Source: an archaeon (lineage in GTDB: Archaea; Nanobdellota; Nanobdellia; SCGC-AAA011-G17; GW2011-AR18). From it: 9,968 nt of DNA. The position numbers and the translations under genes were made by a program. Of the stretch, positions 4,238 to 9,262 are shown piece after piece. Under the pieces are notes generated by a model. The model saw only the letters and a list, made by a program, of their open reading frames with translations, searched no databases and was not told the origin of the DNA. How positions within the stretch are numbered: position 1 is the stretch's first letter; the number at the start of each line of letters is the position of its first letter. Where the stretch lies: contig JAHFKM010000029.1 in assembly GCA_023245385.1 (NCBI GenBank), forward strand, positions 1 to 9,968, given 5' to 3'.

Positions 4238-5347
4238 ATGAAAGTAAAAGAGTTTGCTCAACAAATTCTAGCTGAGGCGGATATAAAAATTAATGGGAAG
4301 CGTTCTTGGGATATTCAGGTGTATGATGAACGTTTTTATGATTGTGTGTTGAGGAATGGTTCTCTTGGTCTTGGAGAATCTTATATGGATCGTTGGTGGG
4401 ATGTTGAGTGTTTGGATGAGTTTACAACAAGATTATTAAGAGCGAAGATAGATAAGAAAGTGAGGCGTAAGGATTTGTTTTGGAATGGTTTGAAGGCTCA
4501 GGTGATGAATCTTCAGTCTCAGTCAAGAGCGTTTATTGTTGGCGAGAAGCATTATGATGTTGGGAATGATTTGTATGAAAGGATGTTGGATAAGCGTTTG
4601 ACTTACACCTGTGGATATTGGAAGAATGCGAAAAACTTGGATGAGGCGCAGGAAGCGAAGTTGGATTTGGTTTGTAAAAAAATTGGATTGAAGCGTGGGA
4701 TGAGTGTTTTGGATATTGGATGTGGGTGGGGGAGTTTTGCGAAGTATGCTGCTGAAAAATATAAAGCGAGAGTCTTTGGAATTACAATTTCGAAGGAGCA
4801 GGTGAAAGTTGCTGAGGAAAGGTGTAAGGGTTTGGATGTTGAGATTTGTTTGCAGGATTATCGGGATGTGGATGAGCAGTTCGATCGTGTTATATCTTTG
4901 GGAATGTTTGAGCATGTAGGTCATAAAAATTATCGAACATATATGGAAGTGGTAAATAGGTGTTTGAAAGAGAAAGGATTTTTTTTATTGCATACAATTG
5001 GGATGAATCGTTCTGTAAAACATTTTGATCCGTGGTTGGATAAGTATATTTTTCCTAATGCGTTGATACCTTCTGTGAAGCAGATTGCAGAGTCTGTTGA
5101 GAATATTTTTGTGATGGAGGATTGGCATAATTTTGGTTCTGATTATGATAAGACTTTGTTGGTATGGTTTGCTAATTTTAAGAAGAATTGGCCTTTGTTA
5201 AAGGGGAAGTATGATGAGCGGTTTTTTAGGATGTGGAAGTATTATCTGTTGACCTGTGCTGGAACGTTTAGGGCAAGAGAAAATCAGTTGTGGCAGATTA
5301 TTTTTTCTAAAGGTGCTGTTCCAGGCGGATATCAGTCGATTCGATAA
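4238..5347 (+). CDS. cfa: Cyclopropane-fatty-acyl-phospholipid synthase
   Basis: Cfa transfers a methylene group from S-adenosylmethionine to the double bond of an unsaturated acyl chain in a membrane phospholipid. This 369-residue protein aligns with E. coli Cfa (382 residues) over its whole length, with the small N-terminal domain (GSLGLGESYMDRWW at 41-54) and the catalytic domain. Motif I is VLDIGCGWG (157-165). The bicarbonate-site and catalytic residues C125, E225, H252 and Y303 correspond to E. coli C139, E239, H266 and Y317 at a constant offset of 14, so no gap falls between them. The motifs ISLGMFEHVG, LLHTIG, KYIFPN and EDWHNFG are all present. By eye the similarity is high and looks proteobacterial. 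Archaeal lipids normally lack fatty acyl chains, so the native substrate is unclear: scavenged host or bacterial lipids, or unsaturated isoprenoids. The ATG is preferred over the TTG at 4223 because of promoter spacing. Confidence 0.95.
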   Translation: MKVKEFAQQILAEADIKINGKRSWDIQVYDERFYDCVLRNGSLGLGESYMDRWWDVECLDEFTTRLLRAKIDKKVRRKDLFWNGLKAQVMNLQSQSRAFIVGEKHYDVGNDLYERMLDKRLTYTCGYWKNAKNLDEAQEAKLDLVCKKIGLKRGMSVLDIGCGWGSFAKYAAEKYKARVFGITISKEQVKVAEERCKGLDVEICLQDYRDVDEQFDRVISLGMFEHVGHKNYRTYMEVVNRCLKEKGFFLLHTIGMNRSVKHFDPWLDKYIFPNALIPSVKQIAESVENIFVMEDWHNFGSDYDKTLLVWFANFKKNWPLLKGKYDERFFRMWKYYLLTCAGTFRARENQLWQIIFSKGAVPGGYQSIR

Positions 5348-5397
5348 AGAAGATTTTTTAGAAGAAGAGAAGTAAAGAATTTTTCTTATGAATTTTA

Positions 5398-5664
5398 TTA
5401 AGTAGATGAAGGAAGTTTTTTGGCAAAGGGATAAAGGACACCTTGTTTAGTAGTTTGATCTTGAGTCTCACGAATTTCTCCACGAAGAAGAAATCCAATA
5501 TCTTCTCGTCCTCTTAGACTTTCTTTTATATTTGGATCGTGTCTCAAATAATCCTCAAGAAGGTGTAGAGCTTGCTGTGAAGATTCTGCTCCAACGACAG
5601 CGTTTCCCATCTGAAAATAGATTTCATAATTAGTTATAAGATAAATTCTATAGAGATTAGTCAT
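5398..5664 (-). CDS. Small protein of unknown function (88 residues; start uncertain)
   Basis: The core reads MTNLYRIYLITNYEIYFQMGNAVV... then GAESSQQALHLLEDYL, GREDIGFLLRGEI and GVLYPFAKK. The pattern of an N-terminal strand, 'AVVxAESxxxAL' and a late 'LxGE...GVLxxF' loosely resembles small uncharacterised proteins of the xVVxAESEEEAxxI type; I cannot name a family. Three starts are possible in the same frame: ATG 5664 (used here because the recognisable core begins there), GTG 5697 (24 nt from a TATA box, nearly leaderless), and ATG 5835, which would add 57 residues including a hydrophobic segment (about 17-41). ATG 5835 also has a TATA-like CTTAAATAG 26 nt upstream, so the long form is a real alternative. 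The gene is convergent with cfa. Confidence 0.6.
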   Translation of the reverse strand: MTNLYRIYLITNYEIYFQMGNAVVGAESSQQALHLLEDYLRHDPNIKESLRGREDIGFLLRGEIRETQDQTTKQGVLYPFAKKLPSST

Positions 5665-5716
5665 TTTTAAGAGTATAGGACATCTGCCTATTTTCACTTG
5701 TGAGAACACCTTGAGC

Positions 5717-5726
5717 TTTATAAAAA
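5717..5726 (-). promoter_or_regulatory. TATA box within the upstream part of the 5398-5664 gene
   Basis: Minus strand TTTTTATAAA, 24 nt before the in-frame GTG at 5697 and 57 nt before the ATG at 5664. It supports a transcript beginning near 5695 and argues against, but does not exclude, the long reading from 5835. Confidence 0.45.
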
Positions 5727-5766
5727 TTATAGTGGAGAAAGATAGATATTGCAAAAGATAAAAAAG

Positions 5767-5777
5767 CGCCGCGACCC
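5767..5777 (+). repeat. 11-bp copy of the tRNA-Ser 3' end (possible att remnant)
   Basis: CGCCGCGACCC, identical and in the same orientation to 6701-6711, which encodes the discriminator, acceptor strand and end of the T stem of tRNA-Ser. A GC-rich 11-mer repeated by chance in such AT-rich DNA is unlikely, and tRNA 3' ends are classic integration sites. Against this, it would fall inside the long reading of the 5398 gene. Confidence 0.4.
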
Positions 5778-5778
5778 A

Positions 5779-5791
5779 AACAGCTGCTGTT
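5779..5791. repeat. Short palindrome
   Basis: AACAGCTGCTGTT has perfect 6-bp arms around a central T, and with the flanking CC/GG the pairing extends to 8 bp with one bulged A. It starts 2 bp after the tRNA-end copy. Function unknown. Confidence 0.4.
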
Positions 5792-5820
5792 GGCAGGGGT
5801 TCTCCTTTTGCACGTAATTG

Positions 5821-5919
5821 TGTACAAGTTTTCATACATTCAGAATTGCTCTATCCTATTTAAGTTCAACGTGGCTGCTAGCAAGGGATGAATTATTGGC
5901 GTGTACTTTTTCTTGTACA
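5821..5919. repeat. Inverted repeat pair TGTACAAG ... CTTGTACA around divergent starts
   Basis: TGTACAAG (5821-5828) is repeated inverted as CTTGTACA (5912-5919), and a further TGTAC lies at 5902-5906. The pair flanks the face-to-face TATA-like sequence CTATTTAAG (5856-5864). On the plus strand that sequence is 26 nt from the ATG (5888) of a 17-codon ORF ending at 5941, and on the minus strand 26 nt from the ATG at 5835. The interval 5836-5968 holds no other gene. The repeats could be operators, but nothing proves it. Confidence 0.35.
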
Positions 5920-5937
5920 TGAAAAATGCCTTAGAAG

Positions 5938-5946
5938 TTAATATTT
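5938..5946 (+). promoter_or_regulatory. TATA box of the 5969 zinc-ribbon gene
   Basis: TTAATATTT, first A 29 nt before the ATG at 5969, consistent with a leaderless mRNA. Confidence 0.5.
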
Positions 5947-5968
5947 TTCATAGAATTATTAACAAGTT

Positions 5969-6082
5969 ATGAGTCTTTGCAAAACCTGCAGAAAAGAACT
6001 GAAAAAAGATGAAGCAAAATATTGCAAAATGTGTAATGATTTTCATCTTTTTAATTATTCTTCTGAAGAACTAAGACCCTAA
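5969..6082 (+). CDS. Zinc-ribbon micropeptide (37 residues)
   Basis: The translation is MSLCKTCRKELKKDEAKYC followed by KMCNDFHLFNYSSEELRP. Two CxxC knuckles (C4/C7 and C19/C22) separated by 11 residues, most of them charged, form a minimal zinc ribbon like those called 'zinc-ribbon domain' at the ends of longer proteins. Knuckle spacing is kept in a very short ORF, and the ATG lies 29 nt after a TATA box, so I think it is real even though it is tiny. It is convergent with the 6107-6490 gene, with only 24 nt between the stops. Function unknown. It might also be what is left of a longer protein. Confidence 0.55.
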   Translation: MSLCKTCRKELKKDEAKYCKMCNDFHLFNYSSEELRP

Positions 6083-6106
6083 AAATTAGATAGTGATTTA
6101 TTTATT

Positions 6107-6490
6107 TTAATGATAATCGATGATAATACCATTCTTTCCTAAAATCTTTAGGGTATCTAAAACTAATTCTGGAGTCATCATATAACTTCTAATTCCAGAG
6201 GTAAGATAAGTGTTTCTATTTTCCAGTTCAATTTGAAGCTTTGCATTAATTTTTGGCTTGATTTTAGATTTAATATCCATAATTGAAGCAATTTTTTCAC
6301 CTTTGCTTCCATACTCTGTCCATTGGAGCTTATATTGAAGTTCAGAATTCCTAAAAATTTCAACTTCATATATTTCTGAATTATCTGAAGAACTTGATAT
6401 AGGGCTAATTATTGCTCGAAAAAGAGTAGTTGAATTATTTCTTTTAAGATTTTTTAAGTCTGTAATAAATTTATCTTCTAACTTACCCAT
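6107..6490 (-). CDS. Hypothetical protein (127 residues)
   Basis: A soluble, Lys/Ile/Ser-rich protein with no membrane segment, no cysteines and no motif I recognise. The middle looks beta-rich (IYEVEIFRNSELQYKLQWTEYG, KINAKLQIELENR), and a C-terminal helix reads MTPELVLDTLKILGKNG. The plus strand here has about equal G and C, unlike the G-rich flanks, which hints at a different origin. A TTTAAA box with its first A 28 nt upstream of the ATG supports a leaderless start at 6490. Together with the 5969 gene it forms a small convergent pair inside the stretch between the two 11-bp tRNA-end repeats. Confidence 0.65.
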   Translation of the reverse strand: MGKLEDKFITDLKNLKRNNSTTLFRAIISPISSSSDNSEIYEVEIFRNSELQYKLQWTEYGSKGEKIASIMDIKSKIKPKINAKLQIELENRNTYLTSGIRSYMMTPELVLDTLKILGKNGIIIDYH

Positions 6491-6515
6491 AAAGAGGTTT
6501 ATGAAAATACTATCC

Positions 6516-6523
6516 TTTAAATC
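6516..6523 (-). promoter_or_regulatory. TATA box of the 6107-6490 gene
   Basis: Minus strand GATTTAAA, first A after the Ts 28 nt before the ATG at 6490. Confidence 0.5.
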
Positions 6524-6573
6524 TTTCTATTGTGTTAAGTCAAGTTTCTAAAGTTATATTTTTAAATAAGAGT

Positions 6574-6647
6574 CCGCGGCGGTTCTTTTCTTCAAAATGA
6601 CATCACCTCTGAACATTTTTAGTTCAAAGGAGTTTAAAAAAAAGAAC
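6574..6647. other. Intergenic region with nested inverted repeats and a GC-rich patch
   Basis: The 210-bp gap 6491-6700 has no ORF. It contains CCGCGGCG (6574-6581) followed by GTTCTTTT, matching the 5' end and upstream flank of tRNA-Ser (6812-6829) apart from a 2-nt difference. GTTCTTTT (6582-6589) pairs with AAAAGAAC (6640-6647), and inside it CCTCTGAAC (6606-6614) pairs with GTTCAAAGG (6622-6630) at 8 of 9 positions around a 7-nt loop. A plus-strand TATA-like sequence (TTATATTTTTAAATA, about 6554-6568) lies upstream at a distance that would start an RNA near 6580. It may be a small structured RNA or tRNA-locus debris; no known RNA family is recognised. Confidence 0.35.
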
Positions 6648-6700
6648 GATAACGTTTACAACTTTACTTTACATATTGGGATCTCTACTAGGGGTATAGA

Positions 6701-6711
6701 CGCCGCGACCC
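6701..6711 (+). repeat. 11-bp tRNA-Ser 3'-end sequence repeated at 5767-5777
   Basis: CGCCGCGACCC on the plus strand is the end of the tRNA gene. The second copy at 5767 would delimit a segment of about 930 bp if both were attachment sites. Confidence 0.4.
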
Positions 6712-6818
6712 GGATTTGAACCGGGATACCCTTTCGGGTCAAGCTTTGTGGTCCGATATTTCCAGGTTCACAGAATAAAAATATTCTCTTGTGCCATACC
6801 GGATTAGGCGACCGCGGC
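6701..6818 (-). tRNA. tRNA-Ser(GGA) with two introns
   Basis: The 118-nt precursor has acceptor GCCGCGG/TCGCGGC, discriminator G (typical of serine), a D arm with GG, a long variable arm ACCC-GAAA-GGGT and T arm CCCGG-TTCAAAT-CCGGG. The anticodon arm is only sensible if two introns are removed. Intron 1 (6767-6787, 21 nt) lies between positions 30 and 31. Intron 2 (6746-6759, 14 nt) lies at the canonical 37/38 site. The spliced arm is CAAGC-CTGGAAA-GCTTG, a perfect stem with T33 and anticodon GGA, and the mature tRNA is 83 nt. Intron 1 has an exact BHB: CACA pairs with TGTG (4 bp), flanked by 3-nt bulges AGA and AAC cut after the second base, with an inner helix GAATA/TATTC. Intron 2 has bulges AAA and AAA around TGG/CCA with one C-C mismatch. 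CCA is not encoded. Confidence 0.88.
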
Positions 6819-6843
6819 GTAGTTCTTTTGAATTTTTAGTTTT

Positions 6844-6851
6844 TTATAAAG
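6844..6851 (-). promoter_or_regulatory. TATA box for tRNA-Ser
   Basis: Minus strand CTTTATAA, first A 29 nt before the tRNA 5' end, lying between the ZIP gene's stop (6869) and the tRNA. Confidence 0.6.
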
Positions 6852-6868
6852 ATAGCGTTTAGGGTGGT

Positions 6869-7591
6869 TCAAAGAAAGCTTGTTAAGATAAAGATTAAAA
6901 CGACAGCGGATGTCATTGCGATTGCCATTTTGATTGGTGTGTGTTTGTGTGTTTCTGGTAAAAGATTTGCAGCACCAATATATAAGAATTCTCCGGAAAA
7001 AATTGGAAGGAGGAAGAGGAGGACTTGTTTTGGTATAAGGAAGAGTGAGGTAATGACTAATCCAAGGAGAGGTGCGAGCGCGTCAAAGATTAAGAAGAGT
7101 GTTGCTTTTTTAATAGAATGATTATTTTTTAGCATTAAAGTAACTGTATTGATTCCGTCGGTAAAATCGTGGGTGATGACTGCGAGTGCGACGATGAGTC
7201 CGATGTTGTGATTTATTTGATAGGCTATTCCTATTGCTGCTCCGTCTAAGAAGCTGTGAATAACGAGACTTCCTGCTCCTATTGATCCCATGATGTGTCC
7301 GTGTTCTTCTTCTCCGTCATGATGGTGGTGTGTTAAAAAGAATCGTTCGATGAAGCTGTAGAATAAGAATGAGGCGACAAGGATGAGGAGAATCCTTCTA
7401 AAAGGATAGTTGAGTGATTGTGCGAGGTCTAAGCTTTCAGGTAAGAGGTCAAAAAAAGTTACTGCGATTAAGCTTCCTGAAGCGAATGCGAATAGGTAAG
7501 GGAGGAGTCTTCTAAATTTGAGAGCTAAGAATCCTCCTAAGATTGTTGAGAGGAAAGTGAAGAGTGCGAGAAGGAAAATAATACGATTCAT
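6869..7591 (-). CDS. ZIP-family divalent metal (zinc) transporter
   Basis: A 240-residue membrane protein with about eight hydrophobic segments, the size of prokaryotic ZIPs. The second segment ends FAFASGSLIAVTFFDLLPESL. The long loop at about 86-100 carries HHHHDGEEEHGH, the His-rich metal-binding loop between TM3 and TM4. TM4 holds HSFLDGAAIG (H112, D116) and TM5 holds ITHDFTDGINTV (H141, D145), the paired metal-site motifs of the family (HSxxDGxAxG and HxxPDG, here with T in place of the usual P). The late GEFLYIGAANLLPE motif is also conserved. It should import zinc or another divalent cation into the cytosol. A TATA box lies 29 nt before the ATG, so the mRNA is probably leaderless. Exact metal preference cannot be read from sequence. 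Confidence 0.93.
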   Translation of the reverse strand: MNRIIFLLALFTFLSTILGGFLALKFRRLLPYLFAFASGSLIAVTFFDLLPESLDLAQSLNYPFRRILLILVASFLFYSFIERFFLTHHHHDGEEEHGHIMGSIGAGSLVIHSFLDGAAIGIAYQINHNIGLIVALAVITHDFTDGINTVTLMLKNNHSIKKATLFLIFDALAPLLGLVITSLFLIPKQVLLFLLPIFSGEFLYIGAANLLPETHKHTPIKMAIAMTSAVVLIFILTSFL

Positions 7592-7612
7592 AAGATTATT
7601 TTTAGTGAGCGG

Positions 7613-7624
7613 ATATATTTAAAG
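7613..7624 (-). promoter_or_regulatory. TATA box of the ZIP gene
   Basis: Minus strand CTTTAAATATAT, first A 29 nt before the ATG at 7591. A second A-box, CTTTATAAAAAC, lies about 14 nt further upstream and could serve either strand. Confidence 0.55.
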
Positions 7625-7822
7625 ATTGTTTTTATAAAGGGTAGGTGGGGGAAGAGGAACAAGTTTTTTAGGTGGAGAAGGTTATTTTGATAGTTTAAAG
7701 AAGAATTAGATTTTTTAGATAAATATGGTTTTCTCTCTAAAAATTAATTTTTTAAAATTCTGAGTTTCAAATATTTTTAGAAAAATATCGAACGTTGTGC
7801 AAAGCATTTGTAATCAAAAGGG
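7625..7822. other. Intergenic stretch between divergent transporter genes
   Basis: No ORF above 12 codons. It holds a plus-strand TATA-like GTTTTTATAAAG near 7628-7639 with nothing recognisable 27 nt downstream, an AT palindrome AAAATTAATTTT near 7739-7750, and a perfect 8-bp inverted repeat ATATTTTT-AG-AAAAATAT at 7771-7788 that may be a simple AT-rich feature or a regulatory site. Confidence 0.4.
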
Positions 7823-7829
7823 TTATATA
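7823..7829 (+). promoter_or_regulatory. TATA box of the antiporter gene
   Basis: TTATATA, first A 34 nt before the ATG at 7859, predicting a leader of about 7 nt. GAGGAAG lies upstream of the start but probably at or before the transcription start, so it is unlikely to act as a ribosome binding site. Confidence 0.5.
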
Positions 7830-7858
7830 CAAATCTTCGTGTGTAGAGGAAGAAAAAG

Positions 7859-9058
7859 ATGGTGAATCCCTTATTAGTGTTATTGATTTCATTGATTTTA
7901 GCATATATTTTTTCTGAAGTTTTGAAAGTCTTTAAACTGCCAAGAGTTATTGGTCAGCTTGCTGCGGGGTTTATTTTGGGTATTCCTTTAATTAAACAGG
8001 TGTTGTTTACGCCAGAGATTAATTCCATTTTTTCTTTTTTTGCGAATATTGGAATTATTTTATTATTTTATTTTGTTGGTTTGGAGATTAATGTTGGTGA
8101 GTTTAAGAGGTATGCGAGGACTTCTTCATTGGTTGCGATCTTTAATACTGGTCTTCCTTTGCTTGCTGGTTTTTTGGTAAGTTTTTATGGTTTTGATCTT
8201 TCTTTGATTGAGTCGTTGGTTATTGGGATTTCTTTGGGGGTGAGTTCTCAGGCTATTTCTTTGGATATTCTTGAAGAGTTAAACTTGTTGAAGAGTAGGA
8301 TTGGGAAGTTTATAATTATGTCTGGTGCTGTTGATGATATTTTTGAGTTTTTATTAGTGAGTGTTTTGCTTATTATTTTTCATATTGCTGCAGGAAGTGC
8401 TTATTTGAGTACGATTGTTTTGGGTATTTTCGCGTTTATGATTTTGGTTATTGTAATGAGGTCAGTTCTTATTCCATTTGCTTTGAGGCAGTTTGAGAGG
8501 GAGAATTCTCCTACTAGTCTTTTTATGGGGTCTTTGATTATTGTTGTTTCGATCGCGTATCTTGCGGAAGTGTTTAAAATTGGTTCTCTTATTGGTGCTT
8601 TGGTTGCTGGAATGCTTGTTCGGCAGGTCTTATTAACAGGAAAGAAGCATCGTCCGTGGGAGGAACATTCGATTGCTCGTTCTGTTCATCTGATTTCTTT
8701 TGGGATGTTTGTTCCTGTTTTTTTTGTGTGGGTTGGAGTGAATACGAGTTTGAGTGGAGTGATAACTAATCTTCCTTTGATTGGAACCTTGATTGTTATT
8801 GATATTGTAGGTACAGTGCTAGGAACGATGCTTGGTATTGTTTTAAGTGGAAATAAATTTAGAGAAGGATTAATTGTTGGGTGGGGTTTGTTGCCGAAAG
8901 GAGATACTGAGTTGGTTATTGCTACTTTGGCATTAACAAGTAACTTGATAAGTTTAAAAATATTTTCCGCTATTATTCTCTCTTCTTTTATCGTGACGAT
9001 TATCGCGCCGATTGTATTTAATAGGCTTGTGAAAAAATATAAAAGAACGGTAATGTAA
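7859..9058 (+). CDS. CPA2-type monovalent cation/proton antiporter (NapA/KefB-like membrane domain)
   Basis: A 399-residue membrane protein with about 12-13 hydrophobic segments, the usual size of the Na_H_Exchanger domain alone. LPRVIGQLAAGFILG (28-41) and IGIILLFYFVGLEINVGEFK (64-83) are the conserved early motifs. GISLGVSSQAISLDILEE (123-140) is the TM4 region. SGAVDD (155-160) carries the paired Asp159-Asp160 that carries ions in electrogenic CPA2 antiporters. GSLIGALVAGMLV (242-254) and GLLPKGDTELVIA (343-355, with K347 matching the conserved TM10 basic residue) complete the core. There is no C-terminal TrkA-N/RCK regulatory domain and no trkA-like gene nearby. It probably exchanges Na+ or K+ for H+ across the cell membrane, for pH or salt balance. 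Ion choice cannot be told from sequence. Confidence 0.93.
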   Translation: MVNPLLVLLISLILAYIFSEVLKVFKLPRVIGQLAAGFILGIPLIKQVLFTPEINSIFSFFANIGIILLFYFVGLEINVGEFKRYARTSSLVAIFNTGLPLLAGFLVSFYGFDLSLIESLVIGISLGVSSQAISLDILEELNLLKSRIGKFIIMSGAVDDIFEFLLVSVLLIIFHIAAGSAYLSTIVLGIFAFMILVIVMRSVLIPFALRQFERENSPTSLFMGSLIIVVSIAYLAEVFKIGSLIGALVAGMLVRQVLLTGKKHRPWEEHSIARSVHLISFGMFVPVFFVWVGVNTSLSGVITNLPLIGTLIVIDIVGTVLGTMLGIVLSGNKFREGLIVGWGLLPKGDTELVIATLALTSNLISLKIFSAIILSSFIVTIIAPIVFNRLVKKYKRTVM

Positions 9059-9166
9059 AAGTTTCAGAAAGTAGAAATATCTTTACTATTTTCGTCAGTC
9101 TTTTCTTTTGGATTTTACTAGTGAAATATTTTTCTTGGCTTTACTTTAATTAGTTAGATTTGAAAT

Positions 9167-9206
9167 CGCGCTCAGAGGTTTGCTTTATTTTTTTCATCAT
9201 TGCGCG
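9167..9206 (-). ncRNA. Possible small C/D-box-like RNA
   Basis: On the minus strand a perfect 5-bp GC stem (CGCGC, 9206-9202, with GCGCG, 9171-9167) encloses ATGATGA (a perfect RTGATGA C box, 9200-9194), an 18-nt AT-rich spacer, and CTGA (a D box, 9175-9172). That is the terminal stem, C box and D box layout of a kink-turn that L7Ae binds. A TATA-like CTTAAGTA has its first A 25 nt upstream of the stem. Against it: no internal C'/D' pair, and 40 nt is shorter than the usual 50-60. The rest of the gap 9059-9262 holds T-rich tracts and no ORF. Confidence 0.35.
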
Positions 9207-9262
9207 TATCAGTGAGGAACTGAAAATACTTAAGGTGTTGTTTTTATAATTTTTTAGAATAA

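Noticed and set aside
4523..4924. 133-codon open frame on the minus strand inside cfa
   Set aside because: It is antisense to a clear full-length enzyme and its translation is low-complexity (many I, L, N, T) with no motif.
5657..5839. 60-codon minus-strand frame starting at 5839
   Set aside because: It is in a different frame from the 5398 gene, has no recognisable sequence and conflicts with the better-supported reading.
6746..6763. tRNA-Trp reading from the CCA inside the tRNA at 6701-6818
   Set aside because: No T33 or pairing stem surrounds that CCA; the long variable arm and G73 demand a class II serine tRNA.
6864..7121. 85-codon plus-strand frame opposite the ZIP gene
   Set aside because: It overlaps the ZIP C-terminal helices in antisense, has no domain, and the nearby TATA is better placed for tRNA-Ser on the other strand.
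7771..7788. 8-bp AT inverted repeat as a terminator or operator
   Set aside because: It is pure A/T in an AT-rich gap, lies upstream of the antiporter promoter and has no partner copy, so chance is likely.
9167..9206. Short coding gene between 9059 and 9262
   Set aside because: Frames on both strands are broken by stops and none has a start at promoter distance; the box-like RNA signal explains the GC-rich patch better.
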